From RGIG529 sp050950425 (GTDB lineage: Bacteria; Bacillota; Clostridia; Oscillospirales; Oscillospiraceae), in NCBI GenBank assembly GCA_050950425.1, contig JBMNHO010000001.1, forward strand, positions 186,001 through 250,000: a DNA stretch of 64,000 bases. The letters are read 5' to 3'. The notes beneath the pieces were generated by a model. That model saw only the letters and a list, made by a program, of their open reading frames with translations, ran no database searches and was not told the origin of the DNA. Below, in pieces: positions 8,295-19,700 of this stretch. Each line of letters opens with the position of its first letter. Position 1 is the first letter of the stretch. Position numbers and translations under genes: made by a program.

Positions 8295-10394
8295 ATGGAA
8301 AAGATACAAAAAGGGCTGCGCTGTCTGCTGCCGGTGGCGGCGCTTGTGTGCTTGTTTGGTATGGCTCGGGCCCAAGCAGCGCCGGAACAGTGCATTCTTT
8401 CCTTTACCGGCGACCCAAAGACGACACAAACGGCCACATGGAAAGATACAACGGCGACCCATGGGGTGATGGAGGTGGTGTCGGAAGCACAATACCAGGA
8501 ACGTGCGTTCATCGGCGCCACGCAGACTGCCGCGCAAAAAACAGAGGATCTATTTTCTGCCACAATGATAGGCCTTGTACCGAACACCTCTTATTACTAT
8601 CGGGTGGGAGACGGAACAAACTGGACAGACACCGGTACATTCCAGACAGCCGCCTCCTCCGGCGAATTTACCTTTCTCTATTTAGGCGACGTGCAGGAAG
8701 GCATGGAGCAGTGGGGAACCATGGTGGAGGAAGTATATGATATGTATGCGCCTGCCTTTGGGCTTGTCGGTGGCGATTTGGTCAACAACGCGAATTCCAA
8801 GACAGAGTGGAATGCGTTTTTCCAGGCAGCGTCTCCCGCGTTTTCCAAAATGTCCTTAATGCCTGTTGTGGGGAATCATGACATTGGAGTGTATGAACTG
8901 ACCAGTCAAAAACCGGAACTGTATTTAAAACGCTTTACATTGCCTGAAAATGGGCCGCAAGGTTATTTGGAAGAATTTTATTCGTTTGATTATCAAAATG
9001 TTCATTTTTTGGTGCTGAATAGCATGGTTTTGGGCAAATACAGTGTTCCGGGGAGCCAAACCTATCAGGTGCTGCAAGAGTGGATCAAAAAAGACTTGTA
9101 TGAATCGGAAGCCAAATGGAATGTGGTGTTGCTTCACCATCCGCCCTATACGATGGTAGCAGATAATGTATCCAGTCGAATCAACGCGGAATGGCTGCCC
9201 TTGTTGGAGCAGGGAGGAACAGATCTGGTGCTCTGCGGGCATCAGCATGCGTTTATGCGCACCGAGCCGCTGACGGGCGGGAGGATGGATGCCAATATGG
9301 GAATCGTGACCATTATGGGCAACTCCGGATCAAAAACATATGAACCGCAAAACCAGCCTTATATCGCGGCGTATGACACCCAGTACGATCCGGATGGCGT
9401 AAACAGCAATTATCAGCTGATTGAAGTTTCCGACGATGTTCTTCGGGTTACGACGTACCGCGGCAACCATGAGCTAATGGATGTTTGGGAGAAAACAACG
9501 CCGAACAGTGAGAAGCTTGCATCCTTTTCCTTTGGGCTGGAAGGGGATACGGAAATTCCGGGAGCGGGTGATGATGTTCAGGTCACGCTTTCTCTTGACC
9601 GGCTGGACAAGAACGGAAAAGAAGGATATACGCTTTACGGCGCCCAGACGGAAGTGACCTACGACCCTGAGAAAATGACGTACAAGAGTGCTCAAAGCGG
9701 CGCCGGCTTTCAGGTGACGGAGGAAACAAAAGGAACGCTGAAGGTGGCGTATTACAACCCGGACCAATCTGGGAACGTGGCTTCTCATCTGTGTGTTGCC
9801 ACCCTTACCTTTCAGGTGAAAACAGGGAACGGGGGCACACTAACGCAGCAAAACTGCATCGTAACAGATGAAAAGGGTGCGCCCTATTCAGAAGTGGGCC
9901 ATTCTGACCTGACGCTTGTGGGCGCAGACGCAACCGTTTCCGTCGAAACATGCACGGCGGGAAACACCGTTTACCGGCCGGGCTATACTGCCGTCTATTT
10001 TCAAAATATTTCTTATCCCGCAGGGGCAAAGGGATTGACACTCACCGTCAAGGGCGAGGAATATCCCGTTTATTTGGAACGGGACGGGGCCTTCGCCGCT
10101 TGTCTGCTGCCCATGACCTATGAGAGCCTGGGGCTGAACCCGGAGGCAATGCTGAAAGCCGGCCTGCGGTATCAAGCAGAAGATTCCCCTACCTATACCA
10201 CATCGGATGTGACAGGGCCATCGGGTACGCCGGATGGCGTGCTGACAAATCGGGATCCTATCTTTTTGTCCAACATGATCGTTTTTTGCAATGTTCAGCA
10301 GACAGATGCCGTACTGCTCGGGGCCGATGGCAACCGGGATTTTGATCTGGATGTGAGAGACTTACAGTTGCTGTACATGGCGATGCTGCCCTGA
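8295..10394 (+). CDS. Secreted metallophosphoesterase with cohesin-like and dockerin-like modules
   Basis: 699 residues. Signal peptide 1-29. An FN3-like N-domain (about 30-125) of the purple-acid-phosphatase type precedes the metallophosphoesterase core with metal-binding motifs LGDVQ (about 132), GGD...NN (about 158), GNHD (about 193-196), HHPPY (about 280) and GHQH (about 315-318). From about 430 a cohesin-like beta-sandwich (TLYGAQTEVTYDPEKM) follows, then a linker domain, then a C-terminal dockerin-like segment (GADGNRDFDLDVRDLQLLY). The same cohesin-linker-dockerin tail ends the giant protein downstream. It lies 23 bases after the lipoprotein gene. It probably releases phosphate from organic phosphates while docked to a surface scaffold. 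Confidence 0.82.
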   Translation: MEKIQKGLRCLLPVAALVCLFGMARAQAAPEQCILSFTGDPKTTQTATWKDTTATHGVMEVVSEAQYQERAFIGATQTAAQKTEDLFSATMIGLVPNTSYYYRVGDGTNWTDTGTFQTAASSGEFTFLYLGDVQEGMEQWGTMVEEVYDMYAPAFGLVGGDLVNNANSKTEWNAFFQAASPAFSKMSLMPVVGNHDIGVYELTSQKPELYLKRFTLPENGPQGYLEEFYSFDYQNVHFLVLNSMVLGKYSVPGSQTYQVLQEWIKKDLYESEAKWNVVLLHHPPYTMVADNVSSRINAEWLPLLEQGGTDLVLCGHQHAFMRTEPLTGGRMDANMGIVTIMGNSGSKTYEPQNQPYIAAYDTQYDPDGVNSNYQLIEVSDDVLRVTTYRGNHELMDVWEKTTPNSEKLASFSFGLEGDTEIPGAGDDVQVTLSLDRLDKNGKEGYTLYGAQTEVTYDPEKMTYKSAQSGAGFQVTEETKGTLKVAYYNPDQSGNVASHLCVATLTFQVKTGNGGTLTQQNCIVTDEKGAPYSEVGHSDLTLVGADATVSVETCTAGNTVYRPGYTAVYFQNISYPAGAKGLTLTVKGEEYPVYLERDGAFAACLLPMTYESLGLNPEAMLKAGLRYQAEDSPTYTTSDVTGPSGTPDGVLTNRDPIFLSNMIVFCNVQQTDAVLLGADGNRDFDLDVRDLQLLYMAMLP

Positions 10395-10594
10395 AAACCG
10401 CTTCATAATGCATATAAAATCGTTTCAATGCTTTAAGAAGCAGTATCCTGATTGTCGAAGGGCCATTTTTTCACTCGTTATTCGGGCGTTCATATAACGT
10501 AAAGCAGAACAGAAATGAGGGGCGGTGAAAGGGAAGATACTAATAGAAGCCATTTGATCAGCAAGACCCAAAATGATAAAAAAGGAGAGTCATT

Positions 10595-10795
10595 ATGGCA
10601 AAAACAGTACGATACGGAAAGAAACTGTTTTCATTGATCCTGACGTTGGCGATGCTTCTTGGAATGCTCCCGGCATTTCAAATTGTCGCAGAGGCCAAAA
10701 CGGATTCTGCAGCTTCCTGTGAAAACTTTTTTTCTATGCGAAGGACAAAAATGGAGATTCGGTTCTCCTGGGTGTGTACCCCATTGACACACTGA
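10595..10795 (+). CDS. Signal-peptide start of the giant adhesin (truncated by a frameshift)
   Basis: 66 codons from ATG 10595 with AGGAG 7 bases upstream. Residues 1-34 are a signal peptide ending ...VAEA-KTDSAA. After the T7 tract at 10727-10733 this frame degenerates and stops at 10795, whereas the -1 frame continues as FFYAKDKNGDSVLLGVYPID, which matches the start of the recurrent domain in neighbouring proteins. The two frames therefore almost certainly encode one protein of about 3,430 residues. The 200 bases before it (10395-10594) carry no gene and no obvious terminator. Confidence 0.75.
   Translation: MAKTVRYGKKLFSLILTLAMLLGMLPAFQIVAEAKTDSAASCENFFSMRRTKMEIRFSWVCTPLTH
10727..10733 (+). 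other. T7 homopolymer at the frame switch of the giant adhesin
   Basis: The zero frame reads AAC TTT TTT TCT; the -1 frame reads TTT TTC TAT into the giant frame. One more T would restore a single frame. It behaves like the A7 site in the first surface gene, in the same direction. Confidence 0.6.
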
Positions 10796-13700
10796 AAGAA
10801 CTGGCCCATGGATATCAAAGCGGTGTTTACGAAGGGCAAAACTATTATTTTTCTTATACCGATAATTTGCCTACCTACGGATATGCCGAAGGGAAGGGCA
10901 TCACACTGCCGGAATTGATCGGCTATGTTAAGACCCATTCCACTGTTACGGGCGCAAACAGCATTACGTACAGCGGAGATGACGTCTTGGGCTTTATGGC
11001 TTCTGATGCCGCGACGTATTCCCAGGCATGGAAGGCGTCCGACGCATTCCAGACCCGGTATTATTATCCCGGCATTTACGATGCTGCCGACGGTTGGACC
11101 ACTGATTGGGAAACCAACGGCGGCAACCCGGATGCAAATTATACAGATGATTCCGCAGCTGCAAACCCTGTTTATTTTACAGATGCCAAAAACGCGGCAT
11201 CGGAAACAGGGGTAGAGACTCCCATTGTTTTGGCGGTTGAATCATATGCCGGACGGATTTCAGAATTGTCCAGCTATATTGCAAACAACGGCGGAGAAGT
11301 GACGGGAAGCCTTGATGGTGTGCTGGATACAGAAAGCAGCCTGCGCATTACCATTCCCACGACGGAGCAGGAAATGCGCACCGGCACAAGAACAGCCAAC
11401 CGAAATTATAAATGGACTTACAGCGCACAGCTGAATATGGCAACGGCTCCGGAAAACCTTGTTTCACAAGGGACGGTGGCAGCGCCCACATTTACGCTGG
11501 AAGAATCGGGCAGCAACCTGATTTTAACCCTTGCCTGTGCAACAGAAGGCGCCTCCATTTATTATACGCTGGAAAGCGGCAATGCTTCACCGCAGACGCT
11601 TTATACCAGCCCCATTACCATTGAAAATAAAAGCCTGGCAGACTACGTAGCAACACCCTTCCAGTTCAAAGCCACGGCGGCGAAAGAGGGCTTTGCAGAC
11701 CACGGAACCGTTGTTCTGCAATATCCCACGGCAGCGCCCGTCTTTGCTGCTTCCAGCGGCACCGCGCTGGGCGAGGATATGGTCTTTACCGCCGCAGATT
11801 CTGTTTCAAATGAAGAATGGACGAATTGGACAAGCAATATCACGGAAGTGACATGGAAAATACCGAATCAAAGCACATATACTGTGTTGGATTCTGGTGA
11901 TTATACCATTCAAACGGAAAATCGCACTTTGACCATTCCATCCAGCAAAGTGACGGAAAAGGGAACCTATTCCTTCCTTGTCAAAGCAACGGGATACGCA
12001 CCGGGTGCATTTTCACGCATTGTCAGACTGCCGGCTCCTGTTGTGACGGCGGACAGTACGGAGCATTACCCCAATGCGGAAATTACGCTCACCTTTGACG
12101 AAACAGCGGCCAACACCACGTACCGCACCGGCGTATCCGTCAAAGTGAATGACGTGTCTGTCAGCGCAACCAAGCTGGACCGCACACAGGCAGGGAAAAT
12201 TATCATCAAAGACACGGCAAATGTATTCACCAGTGCGGGGAGCTACACCATTGCCCTTTCCAACGGGACCTATCTTCCTGGCTCCCAGACCATAACCCAA
12301 ACCATCATAGATCCCGATGCCAATTGGGATGGAGTGACAGTAACGGAAGTGACACCTGACGGAGATGTTTACACCATCCATACAGCGGCCGAATTGGCAT
12401 GGGTGGCGCAGCAGGTCAATGACGGGAATGACTTTGGAGGCAAGACAGTTGTCTTGGCCCAAGACATTGACTTAAACAACCAAGTCTGGACACCCATCGG
12501 CGACGCGACGCATGCCTTTGCCGGCACATTTGACGGCGCTTCCAAAAACATCACCGGGCTTTCCATTACAAATACAGCTGGCTCCTATCACGCGCTTTTC
12601 GGCAACAGCACCGGAACGCTGAAGGACTTTACCGTTTCGGGTGCGGTTTCAGGGGCAAGTGATACAGCCGGCGTGGCCGCAGTCGGCAGCGGCACGATTT
12701 CCGGCGTGACCAGCAATGTAGCTGTGACATACGCCGCCGATTCAACGCAGGTGGGTGGCATTCTGGGTGATGCTACCGGCAACATTACCATTGAAGGCTG
12801 CAAAAATACCGGCATTATCACAGACAACGGCGCTTCCACCCTGCAGAGCGGCAAGGTGGCCGGAATTGCGGGCCGGATTAACGACGGAATCACCGCATCC
12901 ATCACCAACTGTGAAAACAAAGGCGATATTTCCGGTTATCAGTACGTGGGCGGCATCTTGGGCGGCAGTTTTGGAACAGTTTCCATCAGCGGCTGCAAAA
13001 ACACGGGTGCGATCACGGCAATCAGCTTCGGAAAAGTGTATCTGGGCGGGATTGTAGGCAAGCTGCAAAACGGCACCATCGACAGCTGCTATAATACAGG
13101 CAGCATCCATGTGGCGCCGTATGACGACGGGCATATTCGCGCAGTGGGCGGAATTGCCGGCTGCGAAGAAGGCCATGCCGAAGGCACCGCCATCACCAGA
13201 TCTTACAACAAAGGAACCATTACAATGGATACCTCCAAAATGACGGAGGGAAGTAAATTTATTTACATGGCGGGCAATATTTCCGGCGGAAACAAAAGCA
13301 CAGATGCAAACACCATGACATACGCAAACTGCTTCTATCTGGAAGGGAGCTTCCCGATTCAAAGCAGCGAACACGCCAGCTATCGTTTCTGGAACGATGT
13401 ATTTAAAAATAACCCCTTGGCATATGACACAAGCAGTGTTACAAAAGCAACAGAAAGTGAACTGAAGGGCGCTGCAGTGTTAAGCGCGCTGGGGAATCAA
13501 TTTGAAGCGGGCACCGACGGCTATCCCGCGCTGTATTGGGAAGATGGCGGCACGGCGCCCGAACTGCAGAGCTATGATATTTCCAGCTCCGTGTTCGGCG
13601 GGATCGCCGCTGTCAATGTGGATGCCACCGCACAGGAGACTAGCATGGTTCCTGTTACTGTGACAGACATCGAAAGCGGCAAGCAAATCAAAAGCGTTAC

Positions 13701-16700
13701 AGCGAAAGACGCCGCCGGCGAAACTATGCTTGTGACAGGGGGCGACGGCAGCTACAGCTTTACCATGCCAAACCGTGCGGTGATGATTACGGTAACGTTG
13801 GAAAACACAGTGGCGCCAGATGCGTCCAGCTATGGATTGACCATGCCGACGGACCTCGACGCCATCTGGAACGTTTCTGCTGACTCTACTTATCTGAACG
13901 CGGGTCAGGTAAAGGAAGGGGCAACCGTTTTTGTCCAGGCGATGAAAGCGGCCGGCGCTGCAACCACCACGCTGAACGGCATTACAGTGACGAAAGCCGG
14001 CGGCGGCACAGTGGAAGCCACTGTCGCATCGGAAGGGATTTACACCTTCACAATGCCTTCAGAGGCCGTGACAGTTTCTCTGGATGTCAGTTATGCAGAC
14101 TTGAATGTGTACGGACAGACGGGATCCAGTCCTGTTCTTGCCAAAACGTATACACGCGCGCAAGCGATGACACTGGCAAACAGCAACCCACGCACCTATT
14201 TCAGCGGCTGGAGCACAGAGACGACGCCGTTTATCGGTGCGGTAGACAAATATGTGACCCTGGAACAACTGTTGTCTGACAGTGGCCTGACCTTTGCGAC
14301 GGGAGACAGCTTAAAGGTGACAGGAGCAGACGGCTTTGCCCAGACGTATACATATGAATATCTAATGGGCACGGATCGCTATTATTATGCAGATATCCTG
14401 ACAAATGGCGTGCTGGCCACAAACAAAACAGCGTTTGGGCCTGCCCTTGCCATTGCCAGCAATGCAACGTCCGATCCGGCTGCAGTCCTCTCTGATTTGA
14501 GCTGCGATACACTCAACGCATACCGCATGATCTTCGGCCAGTCGGAAGCAGAGCTGACCGGGCGGACGAAGATTGTGGATTCCATGCCAAAGGCTGTGGT
14601 CAGCCTGATCGTTATCAAGGTAGCCCCGGAAACGGACACCAGCTGGTACAACACCACAGACGCCAGCTTTACCATCACCACCGCCGCCCAGCTGCGGGGC
14701 TTTGCCGCCATTGTCAACGGCACGGCGGACGGCATCGCACAAGACAACTTCAGCGGGAAAACCGTTTCTTTGGGAGGCAATATTGCCTTGGCAGCCGATG
14801 GAATGTACCAAACATTTGATCATGTAAAATATGGTGCGCCCGGATATGCCATTCAAACCACACAGTATGTGCTGAAAAACGAAGCACCTGTCTGGACCCC
14901 CATTGGAAGCGGCACCGCCACCGGCAACACCGATGCCACAACGGCAAATGCCTTTGCCGGTACCTTTGACGGAGGAAATTATGCCGTCAGCGGCGTATAC
15001 ACCGGCACGAAAGACGCTGCCGCTGGCAATACAGGCACGGTTCAGGGCCTGTTTGGCGTGGTGACCGGTACGGTGAAAAATGTTACGGTCTCCGGCTGCG
15101 TCACTGCCAAAATGGTGGCCGGCGGTGTGGTGGCCTCTTTGAATGGCGGAACGGTAGAAAACTGCGTCAACAACGCCATCGTATTTACAGATGGCGGCAC
15201 CACGCCCAACGGCAATGCAGAAAACGGCGCCGCCCGTGTGGGCGCAGCCGGCGGCATCGTTGGAAATGCCATGGACGGCTCCGCGGTGACCAAATGCGTC
15301 AACCATGCAACCGTCATCTGCGCAAACAGCAACCGTGGCGGCCGAACAGGCGGCATCATTGGCTTGATCGACAGCGCCACTGCGCAAGTTACGGTTGCGA
15401 ACAACGGCAACACCGGCGTCATTGATTCTTATCAATATACCGGCGGCATCGTGGGCTTTAACAACTCCACCAAGGCGCCTATCGATGCCTGCTATAATAC
15501 CGGAACGGTGATTGGACACAGCTCGGGCAGCACCTATGTGGGCGGCATCGTCTCTACCTGCAAGAGCAATATCACCAATTGCTATAATACCGGAGACTAC
15601 AGCATTCGTATTGACGGAAACACAGGGGGTAAGTGCGCCCATTTCGGCGGAATTGTCTCTGACTTCAGCGGTACCAAGATTGAAAACTGCTACAACACCG
15701 GCAGCTGCCGGCCCTATGTGGGAGGTGTGGAAACCGGCAGTGTCTCTAGCTACGGCATGATCTGCGGCACTGGCTACGGTACTTCTGCCAACAACAAGCT
15801 GATCAACTGCTACACCCAGGAAACCAGCGCTGCGCTGAAAGGCGAGGACGTCAACAACGGCTGCGTTACGGTTCTGCCGACAGATGACTTAAAAGCCGCG
15901 GCTTCTCATTTGGGCGGCCTGCTGGTAGAGGACGTATCTGGCACAGCGCTGAACAACGGATTCCCCGTTCTGTATTGGCAGAGAGGCTTGGCGCTGCATA
16001 CCATCTCGGTCAATGCAGGTATTGCAAACGGCTCTGTTTCTTCCGATATGGATCGTGCGGCGCCCGGCAAAACCGTGACGGTGACGGTAACGGGCAATGG
16101 GGACTATCTCTATCTGGCAAACAGTCTCACAGGCACATATAACACAAACCAAGAGGTTGTTTTTACCCCGGTAGACGGAAACGACAACGCATACACGTTT
16201 GTGATGCCGGAAGGAAACGTGGCTTTGACAGCGTCCTTTGCATATGTAAACGCGTGGGATGGAGTCACTGCGACGGAAGTGACACCTGACGGAGATGTTT
16301 ACACCATCCATACAGCGGCCGAATTGGCATGGGTAGCCCAGCAAGTCAATGACGGGAATGACTTTGGAGGCAAGATGGTTGTCTTGGCCCAAGACATTGA
16401 CTTAAACAACCAAGCCTGGACGCCCGTCGGCGACGCGACGCATGCCTTTGCCGGCACATTTGACGGCGCAGGTAAAGTCATCACAGGCCTGTCCATTATG
16501 GATGCAGAAGGCGGATACAAGGGCCTGTTCGGCAACAATACCGGAACCCTGAGAAACTTTAAAATTTCCGGTTCCATCGGATCGAGTGAGGCTTACATCA
16601 CCGCCGGTGCAGACAACATTGGCGGCGCAGCGGGCTACAACAACGGGACTGTTTCCGGCGTCACCGGAAATGTGACTGTTTTTGTCAACACAGGAAGCAT

Positions 16701-19700
16701 TTATGCAGTGGGCGGCCTTGTGGGACAAAATGGACCGGACGGCTTGGTGAAAGCCTGCACCAACCACGCAAATGTAATCGGGACCAAGCACACCGGCGGC
16801 GTAGTGGGCCGCAGCTATGGCGAGATCATTGCCTGCTACAACACCGGTGATATCACCGGAAACGGTGGAGGAAAAGACGGCATTGGCGGCATTGTGGGCT
16901 TGGCCGGCGATAAGGGCAGCACATATCCCAATTCTGTTCTCTACTGCTACAACACGGGAACCATCGGCAACCCGGGCGGCCGCTGGCACGGCGGCATCGT
17001 CGGGATGGCGGACAGCGCCACCACCGTGCAGTATTGCTACAACATCGGCATCATTACAGCGGGCCACAGCTGGAACTGGAACCCCATTATCGGCCATGTG
17101 GACAGCGCATACAGTACAGTTTCCAACAACTATTCCCTCCAGGGTCTGAGTGCGGGGGATACCACAGCCGGCACACAGCCGGTGACCATCGGCACTGTTT
17201 TGAGCGAGATGGATCTGAAAGGGGCTGCCTCAAGACTGAACGGCTATTTTGCCGGAGACAGTGTAGAAAACGCGCTCAACAATGGCTATCCCATCCTTTA
17301 TTGGCAGGCAGAGCTGGATGAGCCGACGCCGTTGCCGGAAGGCGGCGAGCCTTGGGACGGCGCAACCATTGACGTTTCTTGGTACAACAACACAGATACG
17401 GCATTCCATCTTACAACACCGGCGCAGCTGATGGGCCTTGCGGCCATTGTCAACGGCAAATACCACAGCGATATCACAACAGTCATCGGAGATGATAACC
17501 ACACCAAGATCGTGGCCGTAGCGATGAACTTCAACGCCTCCACAGGCGGCGCCAACGACGGCTATCGCGGCATTGACGATTTTGAAGGCAGGACGATTTA
17601 TTTAGACTGCGACATGAACATGGGCGGCGTTTACAATGAAGCCGCCGGCACATGGAGCGGGGCTCGGTTTATGCCCATCGCAGGCGCATATCAGTTGGAT
17701 CCCAATCAAACAGAAACACAGCTGAACTCGGTTTGGGGCGGCGTGTTCGACGGGCAGGGGCATACCGTCTATAATATTTATGCCAGCTTGTCCAACACGA
17801 GCTGGGCGGAATCTGTTGGCCTCATCGGCCGAATCGGCTGCCATGACTCGGAAGATGCCAGCGTGCGTCCTGCTGGAGCAGTGGTGCGCAACGTGGCCGT
17901 TGACGGCTATATTGACGCAGACCGCTCCGTCGGCGGCATCGTCGGCAAGATCGGCCAGACCGACGGCAAAGCTTTGATCGAAAACTGCATCAACTTTGCG
18001 ACAGTCATCGGCCATCAAAAGAAAGGCACCGGCGGCATCGTGGGTGCTGCGTGGAACCGCGGGACGATTCAAAACTGCGTAAACGCCGGCAGCGTCTCCA
18101 ACGGATACGAAATAGGCGGCATCGCGGGTGGAAACGAAGTGCAGATCATCAACTGCTACAACATCGGTTCCGTCAGAAGCGGAAACGGCCCCGCCATCGC
18201 CACCCCAGCGGGCGGCACTTATACAAACTGCTACTGGCTGACCGGCTCGGCCAGCAGTGGGCTGGCCAGCGGAACTTCGGATCAAATCATCGAAAAAGGT
18301 GCGGCAGAGATGAAAGACGCTTCTTTCCTGACGCTCATCAACGGCGATGGCCGGGCATGGGTGGCGGACAAAGCAGAAAACCCCATCAACAACGGATATC
18401 CCATCCCCCGGGTGTTTGCGGGCTCGGATACCGCAACGGTGGAAAGCGTAGTGAAGGAAGGCGAGCCAACCACGGCTTATGTGGAAGGCCAGAGCTTTAC
18501 CTTGGGCGCAATGAAAATTTGGGCCAACTATTCCGACGGAACCAGAGAAGCTCTGACCAACTATACCGTCAGCAAGAGCGGAGCATTTACTCTGGCGGAT
18601 CACAACAGCCAGGTTACGATTTCCGGCGCGATCGGCGACAAGCCATATCTCTATGAATATACCGTTACGGTTTCGGAAAATGTTCCGCTTGAAATCGTCA
18701 ACACATCGTCTGTGCCGTCCAGCCTGATTTATCAGGAGGGGCAGTCTATCAGCCTTGGTACCACCATGGCCTATGTAAACTTCTCCAATGGAATCAACGG
18801 CTGGTGCTATGCCAACACAGACACAAATCTGACAGTGGACATCCCAGGGGCCTTGACCGCAGCAGACAACGGGAAAACCCTCAACCTGCAATATACCCTG
18901 AATGGCGTGACGGTGAAAAAAGAGCTGGGCACGCTGACGGTTATTCCAGTTGTATCGCAGGACACAAACGGGGTGTATCAGCTGTCCACAGTGGACGACA
19001 TGCGTTGGTTTGCCGCCCAGATCAATGACTATCAGCGCAATGCCAACGGCAGCATCAGCGGCATGCTGATGAATGACATTGACTTGTCCGGCACTGCGTG
19101 GACGCCCATCGGAACGGCCTACACAGTAACACAGTACAAAGGCACCTTTGACGGCGCCGGGAAAACCATCACACTGAATATCGATGGAACCGGTGGAAAC
19201 CAGGGTCTGTTTGGCTATGTGACAACAGGAACCATTCAAGACCTCACGGTTGCGGGTACTGTAAAGGGCGGAAGCAACGTGGCCGGCATTGCGGCATCTG
19301 TTTCTGGAGCCGCCACAATCACCAATTGTGTGAACACGGCGGCTGTCTCCGGCAGCAGCAATGTGGGTGGCATCGTGGGACAAATCAGCCATACAGACGC
19401 ACAGGTGACCCACTGCATCAACAACGGCACCGTTTCCGGTACCAGCGCATACGGCGGCATTGTGGGCAACGCCAAGGGAACCATCGCATTCTGTCTCAAC
19501 CGAGGCACGATTATGAGCGCCGGCGCAGAAGGGACAGGGAGCAACGCCGGCGGCTTGGCAGGACAGGCCGGCGCAGATATGAAGCTGCAAAACAGCGGCA
19601 ACATGGGCAATGTGGCCGGCGGCACTTCGGTTGGCGGCCTGGCCGGATCCATCTATAAGGTGACGGTAATCGACTGCTACAACTCCGGCGACATAACGGC

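Noticed and set aside
10395..10594. Possible riboswitch before the giant adhesin
   Set aside because: No match to the core of c-di-GMP, cobalamin or other classes I know could be made, and there is no expression platform hairpin.
17602..19590. Minus-strand open frame of 662 codons inside the giant adhesin
   Set aside because: It mirrors repetitive, stop-poor coding DNA of the plus strand, has no ribosome-binding site and no recognisable domain. The same applies to the 426-codon frame at 14362-15642 and the plus-strand frames inside 42093-47765.
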